Assembly (NCBI RefSeq): GCF_040096055.1
Contig: NZ_JBBMFK010000008.1
Location: 70,520-134,519, forward strand
Direction of reading: 5' to 3'
Origin: Pseudoflavonifractor intestinihominis
Lineage (GTDB): Bacteria; Bacillota; Clostridia; Oscillospirales; Oscillospiraceae
Length of the DNA: 64,000 nt
The notes below the pieces were generated by a model. The model was not told where the DNA came from and did not search any database. It saw only the letters and a program-made list of their open reading frames with translations. This document shows, piece by piece, positions 41,976-52,327 of this stretch; the stretch's first letter is position 1, and each line of letters starts with the position of its first letter. The position numbers and the translations under genes are program-made.

Positions 41976-42006
41976 AAAAAGCCCCCTCCCGGCAGGGGGA
42001 GGGGGC
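41976..42006 (-). terminator. Intrinsic terminator after histidine kinase 3
   Basis: A 10-base stem (41981-41990 with 41997-42006), 6-base loop, then TTTTT on the minus strand. The stem directly abuts the repeats of the GH3 promoter. Confidence 0.85.
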
Positions 42007-42012
42007 GCAGGT

Positions 42013-43283
<1,271 letters not shown>

Positions 43284-43287
<4 letters not shown>

Positions 43288-43994
43288 ATGCCCCCACCTC
43301 CCAGATAGTCGGTCAGGGCCTGGAGAAACTCCTTTTTCCTGGGGCGGCTGATGAGCAGCTGTTCCCCGCCCACGTCCACCGTGTTCTGCCGCACCTCCCG
43401 GACGTGGCGCAGGTTGACCAGGTAGCACTTGTTGCAGCGGACAAAGTGCCGTCCCTCCAGCTGGACCTCCATATCCCGCAGGGTGCCGGGCACGGACAGC
43501 ACGCCGTCCCCGGTGTGGAGGTAGAGCTTGTGGGACACCACCTCCACATACCGGATCTCGTCGGCATTCATCCGCCGCAGGCCCCCCGCCATGTGGATCA
43601 CCACGTCCGCTCCCTCCCGGCGGCGGATCATGGCCAGGGCCTTCTTCATCTTGAAGGCAAAGGCCGCGTAGCTCACCGGCTTGAGTACGTAGTCCAGGGC
43701 GTCCACCTGATACCCCTTGATGGCGTACTGGGCCATATTGGTGATGAAGATGATGACCACCTCCGGGTCGGCGGCGCGGATCTTCTCCGCCGCCGACATG
43801 CCGTCCAGGTTGGGCATCTCGATGTCCAGCAGCAGCAGGTCGTACACCGGGCGGTAGCCTTCGGTCAGGGCCAGCCCGTCGGAAAAGGCGGTCACCTCTG
43901 CCTCCAGGCCGTTTTCCCTCCGGTACCGCTCCAGATACTCCTCCAGCGTGGCCCGGTAGGCGGGGTCGTCCTCCGCGATGGCGATGCGTACCAT
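43284..43994 (-). CDS. LytTR family response regulator (module 3)
   Basis: A 236-residue AgrA-like regulator with receiver motifs AIAEDD, Asp57 in LLLLDIEMP and YVLKP, and a LytTR domain from about residue 130 (RYVEVVSHKLYLH, RCNKCYLVNLRHV, SRPRKKEFL). A GGGAGG site lies just before the ATG. It is encoded upstream of its kinase. The best visible target is the direct repeat pair before the GH3 gene at 38898-41807. Confidence 0.92.
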
Positions 43995-44049
43995 GATATC
44001 CCTCCCGCTCTGCCCCGCTCACAGGGAACAGAACCAATTTTTTGGAGAT

Positions 44050-44068
44050 ATCTTACCATACCCGGTAT
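44050..44068 (-). promoter_or_regulatory. Candidate promoter of the module 3 regulator gene
   Basis: On the minus strand TGG followed by TAAGAT (44050-44055) gives an extended -10, overlapped upstream by the 11-base palindrome ATACCCGGTAT (44058-44068). Other two-component promoters here have clearer -35 boxes, so this is tentative. Confidence 0.35.
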
Positions 44069-44143
44069 CTTTTTTCCACCATTCTCTTCTCGGTCCGCTT
44101 TCCCAGCCCGCCGCCTTTGGGCCCCAGAGGCGGCGGGCCCCAG

Positions 44144-44413
44144 GGGCTTGAAGCTGTTTGGGACCGTGACAGTCTGGACTGGAAGGACCTGCCCGCTTCG
44201 GAGATCGTCCAGCGGGTCACCAGCAAGGTACAGCCCGGGTCCATCGTGCTCTTCCACAACGCCGCCCTCCACACCCCCGAGGCCCTGCCCACCATTCTGG
44301 AGACCCTGCTCCAGGAGGGCTACACCTTTGTGCCCATCTCCCAGCTCATCCTCCCCGGCACCTGCGGCACGGACTACACCATCGACCACACAGGCAGGCA
44401 GTGTCCCGCCTGA
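44144..44413 (+). pseudogene. Polysaccharide deacetylase, C-terminal fragment (broken)
   Basis: The frame reads GLEAVWDRDSLDWKDLPASE, then QPGSIVLFHNAALHTPEALP near its middle, the FVPISQLIL strand and a TIDHTGRQCPA end with a proper stop. This is the C-terminal third of a NodB-type deacetylase, including the catalytic LFHN motif. No start codon, ribosome site or N-terminal domain precedes it. It is the part missing from the remnant at 6371-6800, which is on the same strand. Confidence 0.8.
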
Positions 44414-44455
44414 GCCCCGCCGGAACACGCGGCTCTGCCGGAGGCGGACAGAATT

Positions 44456-44492
44456 ACGACGCGGGGCGGCCCAATGGACCGCCCCGCGTCGT
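44456..44492. terminator. Hairpin between the deacetylase fragment and the YesL-like gene
   Basis: A 14-base perfect stem (44456-44469 with 44479-44492) and 9-base loop between convergent units. U tracts are weak. Confidence 0.65.
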
Positions 44493-44549
44493 GCTCTCCC
44501 AATCATACAGGACTGGATGTCATATTTATTTGTCCGGCAGCGCCGGGCG

Positions 44550-45209
44550 TCAATTCCGGACAGCCGGAACCGGATCGCGCTCCTTCTGCCCCAGTTCCTT
44601 CCGGAACACGGACTCCAGCACCTTGGAGCAGAGGAACGCCGTACCGGACGCCCCCAGCATCACCCAAAACAGCACCAGCCAGCCCCGCAGAGGGGCGGCG
44701 TAGGCGGCCAGCAGCACCTGTGCGGCCACGATGGCCACCATAAGCAGGGATGCGGGCAGGTGGCGCAGGGCCAGGGTCTGGGCCGCCGCAATGGTCCCCC
44801 GCACCGAGTTGATAAACCGGGCCTGGAGGGGGAACAGGTAGAGCAGGCCCAACAGCAGGATGAGGAACAGTCCGGCCTCCACGATGGCCAGCCCCTTGAG
44901 AACAGGGACCGCCCCGTGGCTCATGGCATAGGCGCCCGCCAGCAGCCAGCCGCCCACCAGGGCGTACAGCACCCACAGCAGGGTGGCGCGCTTGAAGTTG
45001 CCGGCAAAGGCCTGAAAAAAGCTCCTGATGTTGTGGCTGTCCTCGTCCCGGGCCATGCGCAGGGTGACCGTGTACAGGGCCGTGGTGGACGCGCCGATGG
45101 TGACGATGGGCAGGCTCAGCAGCAGCCAGAGCCAGTTGAGGACCACCAGGTCGAACACCCGGCTCATGGTGCTGAAAAACGGCCCGTCATACCGGAAAAA
45201 TCCTTTCAT
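44550..45209 (-). CDS. DUF624 (YesL-like) membrane protein
   Basis: A 219-residue protein with about five membrane segments and the typical DUF624 N-terminus (short FFRYDGPFF-like start, then NWLWLLLSLPIVTIGAS). YesL-type proteins are regularly found with YesMN regulators and sugar ABC permeases in Firmicutes, as here; their exact role is unknown, perhaps in transporter assembly or sensing. It is the last gene of the run 49742 to 44550. Confidence 0.8.
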   Translation of the reverse strand: MKGFFRYDGPFFSTMSRVFDLVVLNWLWLLLSLPIVTIGASTTALYTVTLRMARDEDSHNIRSFFQAFAGNFKRATLLWVLYALVGGWLLAGAYAMSHGAVPVLKGLAIVEAGLFLILLLGLLYLFPLQARFINSVRGTIAAAQTLALRHLPASLLMVAIVAAQVLLAAYAAPLRGWLVLFWVMLGASGTAFLCSKVLESVFRKELGQKERDPVPAVRN

Positions 45210-45242
45210 ATCCGCAGGGTTCCTTTCTCCCGTGTGCCGGAG

Positions 45243-46079
45243 TCAGCCCTTCACCGCGCCCATGGCCACGCCCTTGGTGATGTGCTTGTTCAGGCAGATG
45301 TAGATGATGATGGCGGGCAGGGCGGACAAGGTCATGACCGCGAACTGGATGGCGTAGTCGGAGGAATACTGTCCGGTAAACTCCAGGATGGCAAAGGGCA
45401 GGGTCTTCCAGGTGGGGCTGCTGAGGAAGGTCATGGCCATGATGAACTCGTTCCAGTTGTTCAGGTAGGTCATGATGGCCACCGTGGCGATGGACGCCTT
45501 CATCATGGGCAGCACGATCACCAGCAGGGTGCGGTAGATGCCGCAGCCGTCCATGATGGCCGCCTCCTCCAGTTCTCTGGGCACCGAGTCCATGTAGCTG
45601 GAGGTGAGGAAGAAGCCCTGGGGCAGGGAGAAGGCCACATAGGGGATGAGCAGGGCAAACAGCGTGTCCAGGATGCCCACCCGGTCAAAGATCATGTAGT
45701 TGGGCAGCAGCGTGGCGTGGATGGGGATCATCAGGCCCATCATGAGCAGGATGGACGTGGGCCCCCGCAGCTTCCAGTGCATGCGGGTGCAGGCGAAGGA
45801 GGCCATGATGGCGATGATGATGACCAGAATGACCGCCAGGGCGTTGGCCAGGATGCTGTTGAAGAGATAGTGGAGGAAGTTGCTCTCGGTGAGGGCGGTG
45901 ACGTAGTTGCCCCACTGGAACTCCTCCGGCCAGACCAGGATGCCGCTGGTAAAGAGCTGGTCGCTCTTGCACAGAGAGAAGTCCACCAGCCAGATCAGGG
46001 GGAAGAGCTGGATGACCGCCAGGAGGATCAGCGCTATGGCGCCGATGACGCGACTAATGCTCCAGCGCTGCTTTCGCAT
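45243..46079 (-). CDS. Carbohydrate ABC transporter permease (MalG type)
   Basis: A 278-residue permease with six membrane segments and the EAA loop EAAIMDGCGIYRTLLVIVLP near 190, which couples to the ATPase. The ATG at 46079 has GGGGGGAAG upstream and lies inside the end of the partner permease gene (26-base overlap). It works with the MalF-type permease to import a sugar or oligosaccharide. Confidence 0.9.
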   Translation of the reverse strand: MRKQRWSISRVIGAIALILLAVIQLFPLIWLVDFSLCKSDQLFTSGILVWPEEFQWGNYVTALTESNFLHYLFNSILANALAVILVIIIAIMASFACTRMHWKLRGPTSILLMMGLMIPIHATLLPNYMIFDRVGILDTLFALLIPYVAFSLPQGFFLTSSYMDSVPRELEEAAIMDGCGIYRTLLVIVLPMMKASIATVAIMTYLNNWNEFIMAMTFLSSPTWKTLPFAILEFTGQYSSDYAIQFAVMTLSALPAIIIYICLNKHITKGVAMGAVKG

Positions 46080-46968
46080 GGCGCTTCCCCCCCTTCTTCT
46101 CGTCCCGCTCGGCAAAGGCCCGGTTGAGCAGCACTGTGGCCGCCAGGCAGATGACAATGAATACAACGCTGATGGCGTTGCCATAGCCGTACTTGTAGGA
46201 GTTGAAGGCCTGCTTGTAGAGATAGGTGGCCATGAACTGGGTCTCATTGCCCGGGCCGCCGTTGGTCAGCAGGTAGACCGTCTCCATCTGCTTGAGGGCG
46301 CTGATGATGGCCAGCGTCACGTTGTACTTGATGACCGGCTTCATCAGCGGCAGGGTGATGTAGAAGAACGTGTTCTTGCCGCTGGCGCCGTCAATGGCGG
46401 CCGCCTCATAGACCACCGGGTCGATGTTCTTGATGCCCGTGTAGTAGATCAGCATGCCCCAGCCGAAGCCGTGCCAGATCAGCACCACCAGCACCGCCCA
46501 GATGGCGGAGCCGGAGCCCAGGGCGTTGAACTTGCCCTGGTAGCCGAAAAACTCCAGAATCTTCTGCAGCAGGCCGAAGTTGGGGTTGTAGATGAACTTC
46601 CACAGGTAGGCGATGACCGCCACGGAAATCACGTTGGGGATAAAATAGATGCAGCGCAGGATGCCCTCGCTCCGCCGCTGGAGTTTGTCCAGCTTCAGGG
46701 CCACGAAAATGGCAATGGGGTGCTGGATGCACACAAATCCCACCGCCAGCAGGAGGGAGTTGAGCAGGGCACGCCAGAACACCGGGTCCTGGAAGAGGTC
46801 AACGTAGTTCTTCAGCCCGATAAACACCGCCTCGCCCAATCCGGAGTACTCTGTCAGGCTGTAGTAAATACTCAGCAGGATAGGCGCCAGGATGGCCACG
46901 AAGAATGTCAGCAGCCCTGGCAGCACCAAGCTGAATATCACGAGCTTATTGCTGTACAGCTTATGCAT
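46054..46968 (-). CDS. Carbohydrate ABC transporter permease (MalF type)
   Basis: A 304-residue permease with six membrane segments and the EAA loop YEAAAIDGASGKNTFFYITLP near 210. The ATG at 46968 with an AAGGTGAGAG site is preferred over an upstream in-frame start. It overlaps its partner by 26 bases. There is no substrate-binding protein gene next to the permeases, nor an ATPase; many such systems share a common ATPase, but absence of the binding protein is unusual. Confidence 0.9.
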   Translation of the reverse strand: MHKLYSNKLVIFSLVLPGLLTFFVAILAPILLSIYYSLTEYSGLGEAVFIGLKNYVDLFQDPVFWRALLNSLLLAVGFVCIQHPIAIFVALKLDKLQRRSEGILRCIYFIPNVISVAVIAYLWKFIYNPNFGLLQKILEFFGYQGKFNALGSGSAIWAVLVVLIWHGFGWGMLIYYTGIKNIDPVVYEAAAIDGASGKNTFFYITLPLMKPVIKYNVTLAIISALKQMETVYLLTNGGPGNETQFMATYLYKQAFNSYKYGYGNAISVVFIVICLAATVLLNRAFAERDEKKGGKRHAKAALEH

Positions 46969-47113
46969 CTCTCTCACCTTCTCGTTTTTCTTCGCAGGCG
47001 GTAAGCGGCTTCCCACCCGCACCACTATCATACCAAGAAGGCCTTTGGACGAATACAGCCCGGTTTATCCAAAGTGTTGAGAAATTTAACCTCCCCCTGC
47101 CGGGGGCAAAAAA

Positions 47114-48958
47114 CTACATGGGCTCCGCGTCGGGCGGCTCCCGCGGGGCCTTGATGCGCAGGGTGACCCGGGTACCCTTCCCCAGTTCGCTCTGGATCTC
47201 CAGGCCGTACCCCTCCCCGTAGTACATGCGGATGCGCTTGTCCACATTGGCCACGCCGATGTGGGGCCGCCCCCGGTAGCCGGTGTCCTGGGTGTTCCGG
47301 AGAATCCGCTGGAGGGTCTCGGGGGACATGCCCACGCCGTCGTCCTCCACCCGGATGAGCACGTCCCGGGTGCCGTCCATCTCCGCCCAGATCCGCACCG
47401 TGCCGCTGTCCAGCTTCTCCTCGATGCCGTGGACGATGGCATTCTCCACAATGGGCTGGATGAGCAGCTTGGGGATGTCGATGTTGTAAAACGAGGGGTC
47501 GATGTCGATGACCGCGGTCAGCTTGTCGCTGTACCGGTAGTTCTGGATCTTGAGATAGTACTCCAGGGCGTTGAGCTCGTGCTCCAGGGTGGTGAAATCC
47601 CCCCGGGACAGGGAGTGGCGCAGCAGACAGCCCAGGGCGTAGGCCATCTCGCCCACGTCGTCCACCCCCTTGGCCCGGGACATCCAGTTGATGGTGTCCA
47701 GGGTGTTGTACAGGAAGTGGGGGTTGATCTGCATCTGTAAGGTCTTGAGTTCCGCGTCCTGCCGGAGGATCTGCTGCTCGTACACCCGGTCGCACAGGTT
47801 GTTCATGTCCTCCACCATGCGGTTGAAGGTGTCGCTGAGGATGCCGATCTCATCGGAGGAGTTCACCGTGCTCCTGACGTTAAAATCGCCGTTGCCGAAA
47901 TCGGTCATGGCGCAGGCCAGCTCGTTGATGGGCCTGGTCAGGTGCTTGGCCATCATGGACACGAGGGCCGCGGCGATCACCGCCATGATGATGGCGGAGA
48001 GAAAGATGATGACCCCGATCCTGGCCACGCCGGACATATAGTAGGACGCGGGAATGGTCATGACCAGCCGCCAGCGGTTGGTCATCCAGTCGCTGGCGTA
48101 CACCGTATCCCCGTTGTCCAGCTCGGTGTAGGTGTCCCCGCCGCCGTCCAGCACCTCCCAGAACGCCTCGTCGATGGTGCTGCCCAGATTCTCCCCGTTG
48201 TAGGAGGAGATGATGGTGTTGTCCCCGTCAATGATGTACACCTCTCCCGCGGCGGGGAGGGTCATCTCACTGTAAAAGGAGCGGATGTAGGACTCCGCAA
48301 TGTTCACCGTCACGATCCCGATGGTGGACAGGTCGGACAGGGAGTTGATGGCCCTGGCACAGGAGAGCATGGTCCCCTCCGGGTTGGAGATGAACCACTT
48401 CACCTTTCCGTCCAGCTGGTAGAGCTCCTCCTCATGGGCCTCCAGCATCTCCTGGAAGGGCTGGCGGTTCTTGCTGTAGGAGTAGACCTCCCCGCTGGTG
48501 GACTGGATGCACAGGGACTGCACCTCCAGCCGCAGCAGCGCGTAGCTGCTCAGGTAGTCCTGGATGCTCTGGGTGAGCTGATACTGTTCGTAGTAGGTCA
48601 GATCGTCCCGCGCGCTGCTGTCCAGCGCCGCCTGGATGGTGGCGTTGCCGATGATGCTCAGGGTCACATCCTCGATCTCCCGGATGGAGCTGTCGATGTT
48701 CACGCTGCACGCCTCTGCCGCGCTGCGCATGTAGGTCCGGGTCTTCTCCACCATGGCCTGCCTGGTGTAGCAGTACATCTCAATGGCGATGGCGAACATG
48801 AACACCAGCAGCAGAATAATAAAGGACAGCGTGATTTTCAGGCGGAAGCTGTGGTGGAGCCGTCTCTCCGCCTTGCCCGCCCTGTCAGTCAGGCTCTTTT
48901 CCAAGGATCGCAGCCACCGGGTTCTGCCCGAGGGCGCGCTTTTGCCGTCTGTACTCAT
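47114..48958 (-). CDS. YesM-type sensor histidine kinase
   Basis: A 614-residue kinase with two membrane segments (about 45-67 and 300-325) flanking an extracytoplasmic Cache-like sensor, then a HAMP linker (about 325-380), the His_kinase region with LQMQINPHFLYNTLDTIN near 420 and an ATPase domain with ENAIVHGIEEK and DDGVGM. This family usually senses sugars and controls transport and hydrolysis genes. The start overlaps the end of the response regulator gene by 74 bases. It is followed 145 bases later by the sugar permeases. Confidence 0.92.
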   Translation of the reverse strand: MSTDGKSAPSGRTRWLRSLEKSLTDRAGKAERRLHHSFRLKITLSFIILLLVFMFAIAIEMYCYTRQAMVEKTRTYMRSAAEACSVNIDSSIREIEDVTLSIIGNATIQAALDSSARDDLTYYEQYQLTQSIQDYLSSYALLRLEVQSLCIQSTSGEVYSYSKNRQPFQEMLEAHEEELYQLDGKVKWFISNPEGTMLSCARAINSLSDLSTIGIVTVNIAESYIRSFYSEMTLPAAGEVYIIDGDNTIISSYNGENLGSTIDEAFWEVLDGGGDTYTELDNGDTVYASDWMTNRWRLVMTIPASYYMSGVARIGVIIFLSAIIMAVIAAALVSMMAKHLTRPINELACAMTDFGNGDFNVRSTVNSSDEIGILSDTFNRMVEDMNNLCDRVYEQQILRQDAELKTLQMQINPHFLYNTLDTINWMSRAKGVDDVGEMAYALGCLLRHSLSRGDFTTLEHELNALEYYLKIQNYRYSDKLTAVIDIDPSFYNIDIPKLLIQPIVENAIVHGIEEKLDSGTVRIWAEMDGTRDVLIRVEDDGVGMSPETLQRILRNTQDTGYRGRPHIGVANVDKRIRMYYGEGYGLEIQSELGKGTRVTLRIKAPREPPDAEPM

Positions 48959-49742
48959 TTGGCGTTACCCCATACAATTTTTTGAATACCTGTCCCCAGT
49001 ACCGCTCATCGCTCATGCCGATCCGCTCGCGGATCTCCCCGTTCTTCAGGGTGGTGGTCTTGAGCAGCTGGGCCGCCCGGTACATGCGGATCTGGGTGAG
49101 GATCTCCGTAAAGGTGTACTCGGAGTGGTTCTTGATGTACCGGCTCAGGTACACCGCGTTGAAGTGAAAGTGCTCCGCCAGGGCGGCCAGGGGCAGGGGC
49201 TCCTGGTAGTGCTGGGAGATGTACTCCACGATCCGCACGATGTCCTGCTCCCCCGGCTCCTCCTCCGCCTGGTCCACCAGCTGGCTGGCCGCCACCAGCA
49301 CCGACATGTTCTTCAGGTCCTGGGTCATGGTCTGGCTGGCCCGCTCCCTCTCCCGCTGACGGAGCACCTGGTCCCGGGCCCGCTCCACGCACTTCAGGAT
49401 CTCGCTGGGGCTGGACGGCTTGAGCAGGTAGTCGTAGGCCTGCATGGCCAGGGCCCGGCGGGCGTACTCAAACTCCCCGTAGCCGCTGAGGAAGATGACC
49501 CGGGCCTGGGGGTTGCGCTGCAGCACCGCCTCGCCCACCTCCATGCCCGACATACCGGGCATCCGGATGTCCATGAGGAAAATATCCACCTTGTTCTCCT
49601 CCGCAAGGCGCAGCGTCTCAATGCCGTTGCGGGCCGTACCCAGCAGGGTGATCCCGTGCTCCGCCCAGGGCAAAGAGGCCAGGCCGTTCCGAATGGCCGG
49701 CTCATCGTCAGAGATCAGCAGTGTTACCAGTTCTTCCGCCAC
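48885..49742 (-). CDS. YesN-type response regulator with AraC domain
   Basis: A 285-residue regulator: receiver domain (LISDDEP, phospho-acceptor in IFLMDIRMPGMSG near 55, YLLKPSS) and a C-terminal AraC pair of helix-turn-helix motifs (AALAEHFHFNAVYLSRYIK and IRERIGMSDERYWGQVFKK). It pairs with the overlapping YesM-type kinase and probably activates the sugar permease genes downstream. Confidence 0.92.
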   Translation of the reverse strand: MAEELVTLLISDDEPAIRNGLASLPWAEHGITLLGTARNGIETLRLAEENKVDIFLMDIRMPGMSGMEVGEAVLQRNPQARVIFLSGYGEFEYARRALAMQAYDYLLKPSSPSEILKCVERARDQVLRQRERERASQTMTQDLKNMSVLVAASQLVDQAEEEPGEQDIVRIVEYISQHYQEPLPLAALAEHFHFNAVYLSRYIKNHSEYTFTEILTQIRMYRAAQLLKTTTLKNGEIRERIGMSDERYWGQVFKKLYGVTPNEYRRQKRALGQNPVAAILGKEPD

Positions 49743-49767
49743 AGTGTCCGTCCTCCCTTTTCTCTGT

Positions 49768-49986
49768 CTACGACCCGCTTCTGATCTGTTCCGCCAGGAT
49801 CTCCGCCTGCTGGTCGGCGGGGTCCCCGTTGAGGATGGCCAGGGCAGCCCGGTTGAAGGCCTCCCCCTTCTCGTGGCCGAATCCCCGGTCCGCCCAGAGG
49901 ATCTGTCCCGTCACCTGCTGGTACAGGCCCTGCACTTGTTTTTCCGCGCCGCTTTGCTCAGCGGACGGCGCTCTTTCTGTCCTCAA
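49768..49986 (-). CDS. Possible small protein of unknown function
   Basis: A 72-codon frame overlaps the end of the preceding membrane protein gene by 29 bases and stops 26 bases before the YesN-type gene. The only early start codons are TTG (49986) and an internal GTG, and no ribosome site is visible. Codon use is like that of its neighbours and the last 50 residues look like a soluble helical segment. It may be a coupled small ORF or the remnant of a larger gene. Confidence 0.3.
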   Translation of the reverse strand: MRTERAPSAEQSGAEKQVQGLYQQVTGQILWADRGFGHEKGEAFNRAALAILNGDPADQQAEILAEQIRSGS

Positions 49987-50605
49987 ACTGCCAGTCGGCC
50001 AGCCCGGCCCTGTGCAGCAGCACGGTGCCCCACAGGAAGGTGCCCTGGGACACGATGTTCACGCACTGGGCCATCCAGTGCATGCTGGAGCTGTCGTCAA
50101 AGGTGGCGCTCAGGTAGCCCATGCCCAGCATGAACCAGAAAGAGACCACGTACATGACCGCCGCCAGCCGCTGCCTCATCTTCAGGGACAGGGCGAACAG
50201 GGACCACTGGGCCCCGGCGCAGCCCACGGTCTTCATGATGACAAAGGGGATGGAGCTGGTGTACACCGGCACGGCGGCCACGCTCATGACCGCCGTCCTG
50301 CCCCTGTTCCAGCGGGTGAACATGCCCACCAGGGACAGGAACACCAGCAGGAACCCGGGGCCCTGCATGGGGAAGAAGCTGTTCTCCAGCAAAGGGTAGT
50401 CGCAGACGGCCAGGGCGTAGAGGATCTTCCAGCCCGCCTTGAACAGTCCGCCGATGAGCACCATGACGGAGCCGGTGGCCAGCAGGGCGTAGGCCCCCTT
50501 CACCATCTTGTTGTACAGATCCCGCTGGAGGAGCACCGCGGCGGCAAAGAACAGCACCACGGGGATAAAGTCCACGATCGCCATGGGGACGGTAATTCCG
50601 TTCAT
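49958..50605 (-). CDS. Integral membrane protein of unknown function
   Basis: A 215-residue protein with six or seven membrane segments. No family recognised. It has an AAGGGAATC site and follows the DUF1295 gene by 31 bases, so it belongs to the TetR-headed unit. It has a similar size and general layout to the membrane protein at 54119-54802 on the other side of the TetR gene, though I cannot show homology by eye. Confidence 0.65.
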   Translation of the reverse strand: MNGITVPMAIVDFIPVVLFFAAAVLLQRDLYNKMVKGAYALLATGSVMVLIGGLFKAGWKILYALAVCDYPLLENSFFPMQGPGFLLVFLSLVGMFTRWNRGRTAVMSVAAVPVYTSSIPFVIMKTVGCAGAQWSLFALSLKMRQRLAAVMYVVSFWFMLGMGYLSATFDDSSSMHWMAQCVNIVSQGTFLWGTVLLHRAGLADWQFEDRKSAVR

Positions 50606-50636
50606 ACTGATTCCCTTCTTCCTGTGGATGGGCGGC

Positions 50637-51464
50637 TCAGGCCACGATGAACTTCACGTTTTCCAGGTGGTACAGGGGGATAAAGGGCAGCAGGATGGGG
50701 GTGTGCTCCACATAGGCCCGGTACTCCGGGTCGGCGCCGTAGTTCTTGTTCTGCCGCAGCTCCAGCCGCTTGGCGCCGCTGAACATGACGTACACGATAA
50801 GGATATAGCCGATGACGGCGATGATCCACTGGATCGCGCCCTGAAGGGCGCCGATGCCCGACAGGAGCACGCCGGTCCAAAACAGCACCTCGCCCAGGTA
50901 GTTGGGGCAGCGCACCAGCCGGTAGAGCCCGGCGTCGCAGAAGCGGCGGGGATTTTTGGCCTTGGCGGCCGACTTCTGCTTGTCGGCCACGCTCTCCAGC
51001 ACCAGGGCCAGGGCCATGATCACCGCGCCCACAGGGGCCATCACGCCGCCCTGGTCGCCGTTGGCCGCCCGGTAGAACACCGGGGAGACCTGCATGACGT
51101 ACATAATGGCCACACACACCCAGATGGCCGCCTTGACGAACACCGGGATGGGCTTGTCCCCGCCGGTGGCCTCCTTCAGGGTCTTGCGGTAGGTGGCGCT
51201 CTTGATCTCCCGCCACAGCAGGAAGCCCCCCAGGCGCACGCCGTACACCATCAGCAGGGCGCACAGCAGGATGCTCCACACCGTCAGGGACCCGCCGTAC
51301 ATCACCAGGATGGCCACGCCCGCGCCGCACACGGCAAAGCCGTACCCCACCGAGAGGAAGTACACGAACTTGTAGAACCCCACTGCGCTCAGCAGGGCGC
51401 ACACCGCCAGCACCACCCAGATGGTGGCCGGGAAGGCCAGCTTCAGCATTTCAGAAAGCTCCAT
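50637..51464 (-). CDS. DUF1295 / steroid 5-alpha-reductase-like membrane protein
   Basis: A 275-residue membrane protein with six or seven segments. The C-terminal region has CDAGLYRLVRCPNYLGEVLFW near 165-185, the signature of DUF1295 and related steroid 5-alpha-reductase or isoprenylcysteine methyltransferase folds, and a YRAYVEHTP-like end. Members reduce or methylate hydrophobic substrates such as steroids, isoprenoids or lipids. It has a GGAGGG site and follows the NmrA-like gene by 14 bases. The substrate cannot be told from sequence. Confidence 0.7.
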   Translation of the reverse strand: MELSEMLKLAFPATIWVVLAVCALLSAVGFYKFVYFLSVGYGFAVCGAGVAILVMYGGSLTVWSILLCALLMVYGVRLGGFLLWREIKSATYRKTLKEATGGDKPIPVFVKAAIWVCVAIMYVMQVSPVFYRAANGDQGGVMAPVGAVIMALALVLESVADKQKSAAKAKNPRRFCDAGLYRLVRCPNYLGEVLFWTGVLLSGIGALQGAIQWIIAVIGYILIVYVMFSGAKRLELRQNKNYGADPEYRAYVEHTPILLPFIPLYHLENVKFIVA

Positions 51465-51478
51465 TGCACGTCCCTCCG

Positions 51479-52327
51479 TTACTTGGCGTAGCAGCTCTTA
51501 ATATAGGCCTTGAAGCTCTTCTTGCCGTATGTATCCTTGCCCACCAGCTCGTGGGTCAGGGTCCACTTGGAGAAGCGGATGATGGCCTCCTTGCCGTTCT
51601 TCTTCCGCTTGTTCACCCAGGCCAGCACGTCGAACAGGAACACCGGCGCCCGCTTGATGACCGCCGGCTTGCCCGCCGCGGCAAAGAACATGCGGGCGAT
51701 CTCCTCATAGGAGTAGGTCTCGTTTCCGCCCACGTCGTAGGCCTTGTTGTGGTCCAGCATGTGCAGCAGGATGAAGTCGGCAAAATCCGCGGTGTCGATC
51801 ACGTTGGCGTGGGCGTCCTGCTTGCCCAGCAGGGTCACCTCGCCCTTCTCGATCATGGGCATGAACACCTTGGCGATGTCGTAGAAGTAGCCGGTGGGCC
51901 GGTGGATCACATAGGGGATGCCGCTCTTCTTCAGCTCCTCCTCGAACATGGCCTTGGCGTGGAGCATGGGCACCTTGGGGTCGCTGTCGGCCTGGATGAC
52001 CGAGATGTAGGTGAAGCCCTTCACCCCCGCCTTCTGGGCCTCGTGCAGCAGGTTCAGGTTGCCCTGGTAGTCGATGTCGTAGTTGGTGATGGTGGCGGAG
52101 GCCCCGGTGAGGCCCACGGTGGTGATGACGATGTCCGCCCCGTCGCACAGGCCCTTCATGGTCTCGGGCTTGGTCACGTCGATGGACCGGGCGGTGTACC
52201 CCCCGGAGAGGCCCTCCACGTCCTTGACCTTCAGGTCGGCGGCCACCACCTCATAGCCCCCGCGGACCAGGGCCCGCAGAATATCGGTGCCCAGGTTTCC
52301 GAATGCGCCGGCAAGTACTACTTTCAT
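51479..52327 (-). CDS. NAD(P)-binding NmrA/SDR-like protein
   Basis: A 282-residue atypical short-chain dehydrogenase-like protein. The N-terminal MKVVLAGAFGNLGTDILRAL has the GxxGxxG dinucleotide-binding motif, with strands DIVITTVGL and FTYISVIQAD typical of NmrA-like redox sensors and sugar-nucleotide epimerase relatives. The ATG overlaps the upstream stop by 4 bases. It may be a reductase acting with its neighbours, or a redox sensor. Confidence 0.8.
   Translation of the reverse strand: MKVVLAGAFGNLGTDILRALVRGGYEVVAADLKVKDVEGLSGGYTARSIDVTKPETMKGLCDGADIVITTVGLTGASATITNYDIDYQGNLNLLHEAQKAGVKGFTYISVIQADSDPKVPMLHAKAMFEEELKKSGIPYVIHRPTGYFYDIAKVFMPMIEKGEVTLLGKQDAHANVIDTADFADFILLHMLDHNKAYDVGGNETYSYEEIARMFFAAAGKPAVIKRAPVFLFDVLAWVNKRKKNGKEAIIRFSKWTLTHELVGKDTYGKKSFKAYIKSCYAK

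Noticed and set aside
47093..47106. Hairpin CCCCC-TGCC-GGGGG after the YesM-type gene as a terminator
   Set aside because: The T run lies before rather than after the stem on the relevant strand and the stem is only five bases.
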